64,000 bases of DNA, taken from the NCBI GenBank assembly GCA_013397845.1, contig VZTG01001072.1, forward strand, positions 62,001-126,000, read 5' to 3'. The position numbers and the translations under genes are program-made. The DNA is from Melanocharis versteri. Taxonomy: Eukaryota > Chordata > Aves > Passeriformes > Melanocharitidae. Numbering within the stretch: position 1 is the stretch's first letter; every line of letters begins with the position of its first letter. The notes beneath the pieces are model-generated. The model searched no databases, was not told the DNA's origin, and was given only the letters and a program-made list of their open reading frames with translations. This document shows, one piece after another, positions 1 through 11,739 of the stretch.

Positions 1-369
1 GGTCTAGGAAAATGTGGAGTTGATAACACCCTTAATATTCAAATCCACCTGTATTCTGTTTTCTTACTTGTTAGGCTTGGTACTTAAGTTTCATTGAACC
101 ACTGCATTTGCAGATATTTATTATACATAAAAATTTAAATCAAATGCTGAAATATTTTTCCCCAGCCCTATCAAACTTGTAATTGTAAACTATTACGTTA
201 CTTGCCTAGGAATAAATAAGTCCCTGTATCTGGTGCTGGGGATAACAGGTCAAAATGGCAATTCATTTCTTCTAATGGGGAAGAAGGAAGAGTTCCTGCA
301 AGTATTACTCATATAGAATTGTTACTTTGTCCTGTAATATTAAGTGCTTAATATATGTTGAATCTCCAG
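1..369 (+). other. RB1: RB1 intron 18, 3' part
   Basis: AT-rich sequence that ends in a CAG splice acceptor at 367-369. The next coding exon begins at 370 with the last base of a split codon, as human RB1 exon 19 does. No other gene or repeat was recognised here. Confidence 0.85.
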
Positions 370-515
370 CTATCTTTCTCCTGTGAAATCTCCTAAGAAG
401 AAAGCACCTGGACCTCCTCTAAGTGCTACTTCCACTCCAGATGTTCAACCTGCTGTGATCCCCCAAACGCAGAAACCACAGAAATCTACCTCCCTCTCTC
501 TGTTCTACAAAAAAG
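370..515 (+). CDS. RB1: RB1 exon 19
   Basis: 146 bp, the same length as human exon 19, in frame from a split codon. It encodes YLSPVKSPKKK and ends STSLSLFYKK, where pocket B begins. The CDK sites matching human S608 and S612 are kept. The linker between them and pocket B (roughly APGPPLSATSTPD) differs from mammals, as expected for an unstructured linker. The donor is G|GTTTGT. Confidence 0.97.
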
Positions 516-3500
516 GTTTGTTTCTTCTGCATGTGCTGACATTGCCAAGTTTTCCTCTTGCTTTTTTATCTCTTTTTGGGTTTTGGCGCTCAGCATTTCT
601 GAAAAGTGCATTGTAGAATCTGCAGTGAGCACCGTGCAAACCTCTGGAAGAAAGGGCAAAAATGGTGCCAGCAGGTGCTTACTGTGTGCACTCTGTCCAC
701 TGTGAGTTTGAACTGCAAACTTCCCTATCCTGGCTGTAAGAATGTCCCTATGGGCTCAGAGGGTTCTTCTGTCTTAGTGTCCTTTTCCCAGCAGTGACCA
801 TAAACAGATGTCATGGGAAGCTGAACAACTGGGCAGACGTGGATGGTGTTTTCCCAGGCTTGATCTTTGTCCAGCTTGGAGGGTTTTCTGAACTTCTTGT
901 GGCTGTGTCTGCTCAGTCACTCTCAGCAGATTCGTGTTCCAGGTGCTTGTACAGACTCTCTTTGAATTGACATAGGCACACATGTGCAGTGTGGTTTGGT
1001 GTGGCCTTCCACGTGTCCACTGCCTCTTGTGTGAAAACCTTTTCCATTTATTTTGAGCCTGGCTTCTACTACCTTCATTTGATGTCTGGTAGTTTTTTTT
1101 GTTGGAGACGGTGAACAGTCCAATGCTGTCCCTCCTCCATCACATTCCTTTCGTTTTGTATACTCCTGTTACTACAATTTCAGTTTATTTTTCTTTGTTT
1201 CTGAAGTGTATCTACTGGCCTATCGTCGACTCCATACCCTGTTCCTTCACCTTCTGTCCGAATATCCTGACCTGGAACCCTTGATCTGGACCCTCTTCCA
1301 GCACACGCTGCAAAATGAGTATGAGCTGATGAGAGACAGGCACCTGGACCAGGTAACATGGACAAAAAAGTTTTAAAACGTTTTAAAAGACTCTTCTGAA
1401 CAAAATGTTCCTGGTACATTCTTAGCCATTAGGAATTGTACTCTGAGGTTTTTATTAATCTATTGATCACTGAAAGGAGGACTTAGTTTAGACTGAAGTG
1501 TGTCACCTTAGTTTTTTAAGCACTGGCAATTGCTTAATATGGCACCTTCAAATACCATTTTCAGCTATTTTCAAAATAATGAAGACAGACCACAATTTCT
1601 AATAATTTGCATAAAAATATAGTGATTTTCTTTGGGAAGACAACATGCGTGGCTAATAAATGTTTTTTTTTTCTACCCTAAAATTGCAGCATGTGGTATG
1701 AGTTTGAGTTGGTTGTTTGTTGTTAGTTAAATTGTTAGTTGTTCCAGTTAGTTGTTTGCCACATAGAAATGGAGGTAGCAGTAGTTAACTTACATTCTGG
1801 AAGTCCTTATGAAGTTGAGTTGCCTTCTAGTTTGTAGACCACAATCAGTAATAGAAAGCTTATTTCTTAATTTGAAATGAAGAAGTTGAATTAGTTTTCT
1901 GCATTTTCAGTTGTCTTGTCTTGTTTCTTTAATAGATCATGATGTGTTCCATGTATGGCATATGCAAAGTAAAGAATGTAGATCTTCGATTTAAAATAAT
2001 AGTTTCAGCATACAAGGAGCTTTGCAACACAAATCAAGAGGTATGGAAGCTCTTAAATGTTATTCCTCCATAAAACTCTTATAAACGAATTATTTTCCTC
2101 TGAAATCGAAATAAAGCAAACTATACTTGAATATACAAAAGAAAACTTCTGCTTCACTGCATCTCCGTTTTGTGGAGGAGAAAACCGACTCTAATACTAA
2201 ATATCTCTTCTAAACATCTTGCATAAATAGTTTGGTGACTCTCCTCAGAAAAATTTCATTCCATCTTTTGATACACACTAAATAATGGTTTATGATTCTG
2301 TTTGGAGTCTAGATGAAAAATTTATGTCTAGAGCTAATAGGATTTTCAAAAGCAACACAAGTTCCTTTATGAGTTGTCTCTCTTCCACGGAGCATTAGGG
2401 GAAGAGAAGCAGGTAACTTTCAAATATGCAGAAGCTTTCAATAGAAACGGGGTTTGATACCAAATAAAGATGTATGGCTATATATCAAACAGCTGTGTAT
2501 GTATTAAAGTTGAAGGCTTAATTCTAACATGAAGAAGTTCCTTTCTTCACAGGAGCTTTAATGTACTGAAATTTTTGCACAGCACAGTAATGAAATCAAT
2601 AGAAAACCTCTCACCAGTTAATGGGACTGTAGCATCCTCTCAGTAGCAGAATTTCTCATAGTGTATTTGTGGATCTTGGCTAAACTCCAGACTTTTGTCT
2701 CCAAGCCTATAGAACTATTTTATCCCCTTCAGGTCAGTAATGAGTTTTTTAGCCTTCCAAAGCATGCACAGTAGTCTAGACTTTTTGACACATGTGTGTG
2801 TGAAAGCAAATTGTTCTTAAATTTGGAAAATGTTAGAACTGTGTTCACACCAAGGGGCTGTGCCAGGTAATGAAGTAGATGCTTGTACTGGTGTTCATAC
2901 ATGTTTGGAAAAATCCCCAACAGCTTAGAGAAGTTACAGTGGCTTGCATACAACCCACATGCCATCCTAGCTCTTAATCTAACACAGACTTTGAGTGGCT
3001 TTATGAGTTTTTCAAATGTAAAATTTTCATTCTTTTTTTTTTTTCTAATCTGTATATGATTTTCTCACCCTGTGCAGACTTTCAAACGTGTTCTTATCCG
3101 GGAGGAGCAATATGACTCCATCATAGTCTTTTACAACTTAGTGTTTATGCAGAAGCTGAAAACTAACATTTTGCAGTATGCTTCCAGCAGGGTAAGCCAT
3201 TAGCTCTGTTCATTATTCAACAGACTAGAAATAGATAGGCAATAAAACCTTATGATTATTTTATTATTTTTATAGCCTCCCACTCTGTCACCTATCCCAC
3301 ACATTCCTCGCAGTCCTTACCAGTTTTCCAACTCTCCTCGGCGTGTCCCTGCTGGCAATAACATCTACATCTCACCTCTGAAGAGCCCATACAAATTCTC
3401 TGATGGGTTTCAGTCACCCACAAAGATGACTCCAAGGTCTAGGTACGTTGTCGACAAGCATTTCTTTGAAAAGATTTAAGGTATTTGGGGGATTTTAGTG

Positions 3501-6184
3501 GGAGCAAATTGGAAAACTGCACAGTCTAATTTGTCAGTAGTCTGTGGCTATCATTTCATTTCTGGTTAATAGTTTTTGTCCTATATTTGGAATCTTTATT
3601 CCTCATTCAGTGCTTTTCTGTTGTGCTCAAGGTGGTTTTTTGTTGGTTTTTTTCTCTATTTTTTTACTCCCCCCCAGAGGAGTTTCCTGACCTGGTTGCT
3701 TAAATGTTGTTGGCTTTGACCCTACATCACACTCCTGAAAAACACAGATGAGCTTTGTAAACTTCTTTAAAGGGAAAATACTTTTTTGCAACAAAATGTT
3801 TACTTATCTGGCTGAAAAGAACATTTCAAAGTGTTGGTCACTAGTTCTTAGCAGATGAGGATGACAGCAAATGTACCAGTTTCCAGTGGCTTTTCAGACT
3901 AGGATCAAGTGATCCCACTGTGCACAAAAGTTTAAATGTTATTGTGCATTTTAGGTTGAAGTCCTGCATGATTTTGATTAGCAAACACCTAAAGGTAAAG
4001 ATGACAGGATGATTGTCTGGGTACCCAGCAGTGAAGGGTCTTCCTGCTGGTACATGACAGACTATGGGGGCCTCTGATTCTTTCAAGCCACAATTTCATT
4101 TCTGTCTGTGTGATTCAGTTCATTTGGTGATTCAGCATTCACTGGCTCAAAGGGAAATGTCTCAACACAGTAAAGCACAGTATGGATTTGCTCTGTTAAT
4201 GCACAGAGAGAGAGAGAGAAAGGAAAAGACCTTGTTAATGCCTTGTGCTAACCTGTGCAAATTAGTGGATGCTTCTGTCATTGTTAAATGTAACTTAAAC
4301 TTCTCTTCTTCATTTCGCAGAATTTTGGTGTCAATTGGAGAATCATTTGGGGTGAGTTTTAACAGTTTTGATGTCCGGTCGTAAATGCATATAACTTTTG
4401 GAGGAATGGGATAGCCTGCTCACATCTCTAGAGCAGGCCAATGAGTGTGTCTGGTTTAATACAGTAATTATAGGGAAGTTTTGTTAACTCCTTTTAAGTA
4501 TCCAGACTTCACTTTTAAAATGTGTTGCATTTTATTTTAGTTGCTTTGGCACAAGGTAAGAGTTCTTAAAACTCCGGAGTTGTAGAACTCCTAATTTTTT
4601 GTGGATAATCTGGAAAGTTGGAGTGGTTTCAGGATTTATTGGAAATTCTTTCCCTATTTTCTTGTCACTTCAGACTTCTGAGAAGTTTCAAAAAATAAAC
4701 CAGATGTTGTGCAACAGTGAGTGCCAGCTGAAGCGCAGCGCGGAAGTCGGTGCTGCTGCCCCCAAGCCACTGAAGAGGCTGCGCTTCGATATAGAGGGGC
4801 AAGACGAGGCAGATGGAAGGTGAGAGACCGTCCTGGGCTTCTCAGAGATCTTGCATGTATTTGGTTCTCAGGGCCTCCATCCTAACTTCTTCCTGATATC
4901 CTGTCTTGTGTTAATTCGTCAGCTTTAGCAGCTGTATCAAATGAGAGATGGAAGCATGAAGCTCCTCACTTACGTGCTTTGATGCCAGAAGTGACTCCCC
5001 TTGATTTAAAGTTCAGGTTATGAGGGTAAAAAGTTATTTTTATTAACTTAACCTTATGCTTTCTTTCTGCAGCAAACACCTACCCCAGGAGTCCAAGTTC
5101 CAACAAAAGCTTGCAGAAATGAGTGAGTATTACTTTTCTCATAATCTGCAGAGCACTGAATGCCTTGGATAAAACAGTTTGGGCCCACTCATTGCTCAAC
5201 ACTGATATGATTTGGGTAGCTGGCTTAGCTTTTGTACTTGCTGCATTTAATCTTGAAAATGCAGATTACAAAATGGAGATTTATGTACACAGGAAAACCA
5301 TATGTAGTTTTTTGTTGGTTTGCTGCCTTTTATACTGAAATATCTGAGGCTGCTTTTTCCTCTGCTGGGGGTCAGTATTTCTTTTAGATCTTATGGGATC
5401 ACTTTTCTGTTTTGAAATGAAACTCAAATCTTGCTTGTGAAAAGCAAAACGGCCCCAACCCCACATCTGAGTTGTATTTTCCACTTGTGAGAAGGAGCAC
5501 ACTTGGCCTGGCCAGGCATTCTCACTCTCTGGTGGAATCTGAGCTCTGCAGCTGAGCAGATTTGCCCATTAAAAACTCTTACATTGCTCCTCAAGATAGG
5601 TATGAGTGTGGATCCAGGCACCTCTCTTTTATTTTAAGGTAGGGAAAATGTTTCAGTGTTTCCTTGTGGCAGAGGTCAATTAGGAGACTTCTGTCTCATG
5701 TCCAGTGGTGTTGGCGTGTGCACTGGGGGGAAGAGGCATTCCTGGGCAGGCTGTCCCTGGGATGTGGGCACTGCTCAGCCCACAGCCTGTGCCTGGCTAC
5801 AAGGCAAGATTCCCGATGTGACACAGACCATCCGCCCGCCTTGAGGATGGAAACGGACACAGAGAGGGGACAGAGACAATGAGAACTGCAGTGAACAGGT
5901 GGAAGGAATTTCATAAGATCTGTAAGATTGAGCAAGAATGGCTGAAACAGTGCAAAATTAGGTGTTTATCCTATAATGAGGGATTCGGTTTGTTTACAAT
6001 AGAATAATGTACTTCTACTCCTTGTGTCATTACAAATTTTTCCAATAATCAGTCCAAAGTAATTGTGAAGAAAATATTTCATTCTTTTTGTTTGTTGGGT
6101 TTTTTTGTAGCATCTACTCGAACAAGAATGCAAAAGCAGAAGCTGAATGATGGAAATGATACCTCAGCCAGTGAAGAAAAGTGA
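370..6184 (+). CDS. RB1: RB1 retinoblastoma protein, 3' part (exons 19-27)
   Basis: Tumour suppressor that binds E2F-DP and LxCxE chromatin factors in the nucleus and blocks G1/S transcription until CDKs phosphorylate it. Joined exons: 370-515, 1207-1352, 1936-2040, 3078-3191, 3276-3442, 4321-4351, 4674-4819, 5073-5122, 6111-6184. Together they give 979 nt, or 325 residues plus TGA, equivalent to human residues 606-928 with two extra residues. Visible in order: LSPVKSPKKK (sites S608/S612), pocket B with MMCSMYGICK (C706, Y709, K713) and VFYN (Y756, N757) of the LxCxE cleft, the S780-T826 phosphorylation cluster, the E2F/DP marked-box-binding segment ILVSIGESFG, and the KPLKRLRFD docking/NLS region. 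Seven of the nine coding exon segments have the human length; exons 23 and 25 are 3 nt longer. The 5' two-thirds of the gene lies outside the window. Identity is certain; the bird origin is inferred. Confidence 0.98.
1207..1352 (+). CDS. RB1: RB1 exon 20, pocket B
   Basis: 146 bp between AAG|TG and CAG|GTAACA. It encodes VYLLAYRRL...HLLSEYPDLEPLIWTLFQ and ends with LMRDRHLDQ, the first cyclin-fold helices of pocket B. Its length equals that of human exon 20. The codons for the helix core are unbroken. Confidence 0.97.
1936..2040 (+). CDS. RB1: RB1 exon 21, pocket B LxCxE cleft
   Basis: 105 bp, equal to human exon 21, between TAG|ATC and GAG|GTATGG. It encodes IMMCSMYGICKVKNVDLRFK and then IIVSAYKELCNTNQE. 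It keeps the residues matching human C706 (altered in a known tumour mutation), Y709, C712 and K713 of the LxCxE-binding groove. Confidence 0.97.
3078..3191 (+). CDS. RB1: RB1 exon 22, end of pocket B
   Basis: 114 bp, equal to human exon 22, between CAG|ACT and AGG|GTAAGC. It encodes TFKRVLIREEQYDSIIVFYN followed by LVFMQKLKTNILQYASSR. The tyrosine-asparagine pair matching human Y756/N757, which contacts LxCxE peptides, is intact. The intron after it is only 84 bp. Confidence 0.97.
3276..3442 (+). CDS. RB1: RB1 exon 23, C-terminal CDK-site cluster
   Basis: 167 bp, one codon longer than human exon 23 (164 bp). The extra residue is a second asparagine in PAGNNIYIS. Proline-directed sites are visible at the positions of human S780 (TLSPIP), S788 (RSPYQF), S795 (NSPRRV), S807 (ISPLK), S811 (KSPYK), T821 and T826 (KMTPRSR). 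The T821 position is serine here (QSPTK), still followed by proline. Confidence 0.97.
4321..4351 (+). CDS. RB1: RB1 exon 24, 31-bp microexon
   Basis: 31 bp, exactly the human exon 24 length, between CGCAG|A and GGG|GTGAGT. It encodes (R)ILVSIGESFG, part of the RbC strand that contacts the E2F/DP marked-box dimer. It is too short to be found by ORF scanning and was placed by frame and homology. Confidence 0.96.
4674..4819 (+). CDS. RB1: RB1 exon 25, RbC helix, NLS and docking site
   Basis: 146 bp, 3 nt longer than human (143 bp). It encodes TSEKFQKINQMLCNSE, then LKRSAEVGAAAPKPLKRLRF, then DIEGQDEADG. The bipartite nuclear localisation pattern (KR ... KPLKRLR) and the overlapping cyclin-docking and PP1-type RLRF motif are visible. 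The linker between the two basic halves is one residue longer and alanine-rich compared with human. Confidence 0.97.
5073..5122 (+). CDS. RB1: RB1 exon 26
   Basis: 50 bp, equal to human exon 26, between CTGCAG|C and ATGA|GTGAGT. It encodes (S)KHLPQESKFQQKLAEM followed by a split threonine codon completed by exon 27. Confidence 0.96.
6111..6184 (+). CDS. RB1: RB1 exon 27, coding part
   Basis: The acceptor is TTTTTTGTAG|CA. It encodes (T)STRTRMQKQKLNDGNDTSA then SEEK and the TGA stop at 6182-6184. This matches the human C-terminus (ending KEEK) apart from conservative changes. Confidence 0.97.
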
Positions 6185-6855
6185 GATTCTTCTCAGGACC
6201 AGGGGCTGCACCGCCAGCCCTCTTAAGATTGTTTTTGTTTTACAGCCTTCATTAATAGAGTTGCTTTTTTAGTTGCTTTTTATTCCAAACTGCTAGTTGA
6301 AAGCATTTGTACTTTTTAAATTGTTAAATGTTTTCCATGATACTTTGCCTTATGATGTAGCATATATACAATGTAAGCCACTGAATTTAATTTATATATT
6401 TTTTTCAGGATTTTTAAAAAGTCTTGGAGAGCGTCTGAATTTCCTGTTGCAGCATTACTGACTTAAGCCAGTTCAGTCTTGTTGGATTGAATTTTTTATG
6501 TCTAAAGATGAAATGTTAGCTAGAATGATTTGAAATGCACTAATTTTGTTTCTTAGATTTGATTTTTAGATTTTCATTACTTTCAAATTTTGAAAATGGT
6601 GGGCCACTTACTGCAAAGATTTCTGTCTCTATTCATAATTAGCACATCACATTCCCATTAAATTAAACTGGACAGCAGCTGGGGGCCTTGCAGAGCTGGG
6701 GCCTTGCCTCAGGAGTACAACCTGAATTCAAAGTGAACTCATTTTGTAGCCTTACTACTGAAACTAACACTTCACATTTTGTAGTTTTGCTTTCACCTGA
6801 ATGTCATTTCAGAGGGCAGTTACACTGTCCCTCAGTTTGAATTTCATGCAGTACG

Positions 6856-6924
6856 AATCCCCCAGAGATTCATCCCAGAACCCCACAGAGATTCGTCCCA
6901 GAATCCCACAGAGAATCTTCTCAG
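6856..6924 (+). repeat. Three tandem 23-bp units in RB1 3' UTR
   Basis: Three imperfect 23-bp units at 6856-6878, 6879-6901 and 6902-6924. Each follows the pattern AAyCCCmCAGAGAwTCnTCyCAG. They are directly followed by the short palindrome AAGCTGAAGCTT-like sequence. The repeat is seen directly; any function is unknown. Confidence 0.85.
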
Positions 6925-8068
6925 AAGCTGAAGCTTCTTCCCATATGTAGAGTAATTGATGTGCCCTTTCTTATCTTGGGAAATCTCAATCATTAACAGG
7001 ACAAAAACCCAAACCACCAAACCTAAACCATACCTGGTACACACAAGATTTCAAAATTCTAATGATGTAGAATTTTTACCTAATTGTAGCCAAGCCAAAC
7101 AGCTTGAGAAACAGCTGGAAGCTGAGTGTCTCCAGCTGGGTTCCAGGTAAGAGCAGCCTGGTCTCTAAAAGCACAGGGCATCTCCCGTGGCCTTACTGCA
7201 GCAAGGGCAAAAACCTGAACGTGGTGAACCCACGTTGGGAAAATCAATCTGCCTTCCTTTACTGAAAAGGCAGTTAATTGGGCAACGTGTGAATGGAATG
7301 TTTGCAGCTAGCAAAAAACCCAAACAAAAACATCCAATACTTTTTTCATCTTTTGTATTTGTAAGTTACTGATTCAGATACTGGAACCTTTCTTGCAACA
7401 AAAAAGTTTTGTTAAAATGGCCAATTAACAAAAGCATGTTTTATTTCCAGTGTATTAAAATATAAGCAAATAATTTGTCTTGCTTTAAAATTACCCATTT
7501 TTATGAAATTTAGCTTTTGCAGCTACTTAAGTTAAGAACAGGTACAGTAGAAAAGCATGCCGTTCATGACACAAATGTTTTAAACCAGTGTCTTCCAGGT
7601 AGCTTATTTCCAGATTGTTTAGCTGATCTGAGAGTACTTATAGTAGGAAGTTTTTTAAAGATCCATTCTTTTGTTGATTCAAAGCTAACCCTAGAGCTAC
7701 TAAAAATTCTACGAGCAGCAAACTGATTGTAAATTAATTTTAAAATAATACTGAGGGTTTATTTTAGACTCAGTATGGCTTCAACTTTCTTACTGAAAAA
7801 TGTACAGAAGTTTCCAGAGTACCTTATGTTTATTTTCTCACTTTTTGCAGTTTTATAGACAGGATATATGTTAACATTGGGGTGCACTGACTGTAAGCTC
7901 TGTTACAGCAGTCCTTTGGCTAGAGAGATGATACAGAGTCCAGTATCTAAACATTCATTCTTTCTTTACTGTGACAATGTATTTTTTGTGTTAAAACAGA
8001 CTGAAGGCTTTACATCAAATGTACAATATTATTTTATACAACTAATCAGTTTCTCTCCTTTCAGGATA

Positions 8069-8074
8069 AATAAA
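8069..8074 (+). terminator. RB1: Candidate RB1 poly(A) signal
   Basis: AATAAA in GATAAATAAAATAG, 1.9 kb after the RB1 stop. T-rich sequence follows within 60 bp. It is chosen only because of the distance and the hexamer, so transcript ends would decide it. Confidence 0.35.
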
Positions 8075-8090
8075 ATAGCTTTTAAAGGAT

Positions 8091-11000
8091 TTATAGTCAG
8101 TAATTTTCTTCTATGAGGTGATTTCATGTGGTACCTATCCAAAGAAATGTGTATTGAAACTAAAGGTTTTTTATTAGATATGGAAATCTTACTCTGTTTG
8201 ACAGCACTTTTCTTAGAGCAAGACTTTGCTGTACTAAAAATGGCCTGGAATATTGAAATTGTTCCAGGAAAAAAGAAAATCAGGAATCACAGCAGAAGTT
8301 GGACACAAAATGTGATGGCCATTTTAGGTGCTTAACACCAAGCATCCATTTCTGTAGAAAGCTGAAGCCCTGGCTGTGAGATGAGGTCAGGTAAATTGCA
8401 TCCTTGAAAGGCCCATTTCTGTCCATTGGTGCTTAAGGGAATTTAATCTATTGGCTTGGCTGTGTAGCCATCTGAAGGTGGATAAGCTGACCCCCAGCCT
8501 CTTCATTTGATGTTTTATAGCTTAATCTCTTCCTGCTGTCCATTGTTTACAAATGCTGTTTTTTCTTATATGTCATAGGAACTTATTTCTTCCTCCCTGC
8601 CTTTGACTTGCAGGTGAAGAACTTTGTGCTTAGGCAGTGCTCGTGCAGAGGGGCTGTACTAAACAGCAGGCTCCTCACAGGTACTGGGACAACCATGTGT
8701 AAATGCACATTTTCAGGCACAGGAGTGGCTGCAGGAAGATACCTGTATCAAATGTGAAGCAGCTGGAGAAGATTATGGCTCTGTGATACCAGTGCACAGT
8801 ACAAGCTGAAATATTTTAAAATATAACAAGCTGGTCATAATATGCATTTGCTTAAGAAACAGTGATTGGTGTTCTGAGGACCGTTTTATTCATCACAATT
8901 TATTAAGTCACTAGGGCATTGATTTCTTTGAAAGGTGGAAATACACTTGAACAAATTCTCCAGCCTACAAATGTGTTATCTGGTGACAGTGATTTCCTGA
9001 AGAACACAAATAGGCCTTAAGGTACCTCTGTGAAATATCATCTGGTTTACTTCTTTTTCCCCCACACACAGTCACCTGAGTCTACAAGCATCAAACTTTC
9101 TTCATTTTTACTGTAATGAAATGAAAAAATCCCACTCGTACTCTTTAAATATTATGGCATTTTTATTAATGGTTTATTAAACCAGGTAAGTTTGTAAAGA
9201 AACAAAAAATCATTTATGTTCAGGCTGTAAACTTTCTACATCATTGGGTGGTAGCCAATGAATCCTGCCTCTATGGGGCAAATAAATGCTTTGTTTTACA
9301 AGGAAAGCCCATGGAAATTGTTCAGATCATATAAAAACAGCAGTTTATATAGTTACCAAGCATTGTAACAAAACTCTACAGGTGGGTCCTAGATGACAAT
9401 GCAGTGATGGCTTTTAGCTTCACTAACTTAGGAGAACCCTCAAATGACCCCACCCATGTAATTTCTTTTTCTTTCCAGACTCCTTTCTGGAAAGTGGAAC
9501 ATTGCTCTTTATTTAAACCCCAGAAACAGTTTGTGCTTGACCAAATTTTCACTTTTTAATAAATACCTTTTGTCTGTGGTATCCTAAAACAGAACAATAC
9601 TTTATTAAGTATTTAACCTGCAAGATCCACAAACACAAGGTTGTTGCAGGCTATCTCACAACAGTAAAATGCATCCCTAATTTCTTCTGAAATGTCCCAT
9701 GGTTGGGTTTCAATCATATTTACATCCAAGCACCTGCATTTACCTAAGCCAGTAAGGTTTTTTTTTTTGAACATTGACCTGAAAATGCATGCAATGAAAA
9801 TAAAAAAATTAAATAAATAAATGTTTCTATGAATGTAACACTATCACATCCAGGTCAGATGATACAGAATAAAAGCAAACACTGACACATTGGATCCTTA
9901 AAAACACCCTCATTCATTCCAGAGATGCTTTTTCTCAAAATTACAGGCTTTGTCAATTATTCTGAAATTGCAAGTAGGCTTTAATGTGTATGGTTGGTTG
10001 GAAATAACAAGCAGGAAGGAAGTAAATTGGAAAAAAAATGACACAGGTTCTATTAAGCCAAAAATGTCTTGTTCCAAGCAGCATGCCATTGCAGCTGCAG
10101 TATCTTTATTACGAACTTGAGCCAATGCAGGAGAGTGGTGTCCCTCTCCAGTGCTATCATTCCATGCAGTAGTGTCTCCAGGGAGCCAGAGAAGGTTTCT
10201 GATCAGATGTTGAGTCAAAAACCCCCTATCACTTCACGTTTATAGTTTTAGTTTGATTCTTCTGAGTAAAACAACAGAAAGGTGTGGAGAGACCTTTCAC
10301 AGTACACGCCTTAGGAAAGCTGGAGTGCCCACTGCCAAACCAGGACCTGAGGTGCAGGTGCCCAGCTGGTTCCATTTCCCAGTGGGACTGGATGGGTGCT
10401 GGTGTCAAGTGATTCTCAACACAAACTTACCGAAACTGATCTCCTCCCCCAGCAAAGCTGTGGTTTTGATGAATCTGCATTATGTACTGGAAGGGTTTTG
10501 ACCACTTCTGTTTGAATATAAAATACTGACGCAGCTGCTAAGAACGGACTTAACGCTGCTGGAGGAAGTCATACTCATCACTGAGGGGGTGGCAGAATGT
10601 GCTTGTTAGCAGCAGATCATCCAATATATTTCCAGCGAGAGTCTGAGGCAAATGTCTCAAACCCAAGTAAGTATTTACCATAGCATTTTCCAAAATACTT
10701 GCTCATCACCCTCTTCCTAAGTGAATTCTGCTGCCTGCTTCACCTTTCCACTCACACCTGCAGGCCTGGGGTGAAGGGGGGTACTACTTACTCCTCCTTT
10801 TCTGAGTATGTGCTGCTCTTTTTCTTCCTACTCTTCCTCAAAGAACAGGAGTGTTTGAGAAATGAGCCTCCAATACAGTAAAGAACAGCTCTTTCCACCT
10901 TAGACATGAGGATGTGATAATTTAAGGGAATTAAGTTTTTAGAAACCACATTTGAGGATTAGAAAAGGTCATCAAAGGATGCTGTGGCACAGCAGGGACC

Positions 11001-11733
11001 TGCAGGAAGGTTGCATGACTACTTATATTAGTGTACTCAGCCTGGTCATCCAGTTTTTTGTCTTCCCCAATTCGTAAAATACTGCAAAAGGCACTTGAAG
11101 TCACTTCACTTTGTCAAAATTTTAAATTTTCAGGGTTAATTTACAGTTACCTATTAGAAAATTCAAGTAAATGCTCCATGAGCTCCACATCTTCCGTAAT
11201 GGGGCAAAGCTCCCTCTGTGCAGCACTGGGCGGGGTTTTCACCTTAATTCACTTCAGCCAGTTAGAAATGAAGCATCTACTCTACCTTAGCTGCCGATGA
11301 TCAGTGCTGGGAGAGAGGTGTGTCCGGAGGGCAGCTCCTCTCTCCTGAACAGCCCTGAAAGGAAAGTGGTGTGGTCACCTCACAGCTCTGACCGCAGGAG
11401 AATCTGAAATGCTGTATTTGGACAAGATACCTTTACCACCATCTGGAATATAGTGTCAGTTCACTCCTACAATTTAATTAATTTGAAGTTACCCCTTCAA
11501 CATCACCTTTTTCTCCATTTTTCTGAAGCTGGTCTGTCTGAGGAGAGATAGTAAGACAGGAATAAATACAACTCAAGCGGAACTTCCTTTTCTTGAAATC
11601 TTGTTTGGGTTTGTAACTAGGTAGTTTTCTTAGTAAAACTCACAGCATGACAATTCACATCCAGACAAACTTGGTGAGTGCTTCCATTGGGGTGCCAGGG
11701 ACCATGCCTGGTATAATGGAAAAGGAGATCCTT
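8091..11733. other. Convergent intergenic / 3'-end region
   Basis: No protein gene is recognised. It holds AATAAA hexamers on + at 9281-9286, 9558-9563, 9799-9804 and 9812-9821. On - it holds the complement TTTATT at 9162-9167, 9173-9178 and 10105-10110. The cluster between 9.1 and 9.9 kb suggests alternative or overlapping 3' ends of RB1 and RCBTB2. Short open frames here look random. Confidence 0.5.
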
Positions 11734-11739
11734 TTTATT
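11734..11739 (-). terminator. RCBTB2: Candidate RCBTB2 poly(A) signal
   Basis: TTTATT on + (AATAAA on -), about 620 nt past the RCBTB2 stop codon. It is the first hexamer met reading downstream in the region I examined. Minus-strand AATAAA sites at 10110, 9178 and 9167 are alternatives. Confidence 0.35.

Larger units (their letters stand above)
516..6110 (+). other. RB1: RB1 introns 19-26
   Basis: Eight GT-AG introns of 691, 583, 1037, 84, 878, 322, 253 and 988 bp. They are AT-rich with ordinary polypyrimidine tracts, for example T-rich tracts before exons 22 and 27. Intron 26 has a locally GC-richer patch at about 5650-5850 that I cannot assign. No retroelement was recognised in any of these introns. 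Confidence 0.85.
6185..8090 (+). other. RB1: RB1 3' UTR (inferred)
   Basis: Starts after the RB1 stop. The sequence is AT-rich with no coding frame that resembles a known family. The end is inferred from an AATAAA at 8069-8074, which gives a UTR of about 1.9 kb, close to the human one. Later signals at 9281, 9558 and 9799-9821 could extend it. Confidence 0.5.

Noticed and set aside
1..369. LPAR6 nested inside RB1
   Set aside because: LPAR6 lies in RB1 intron 17; the window begins in intron 18, so it is outside.
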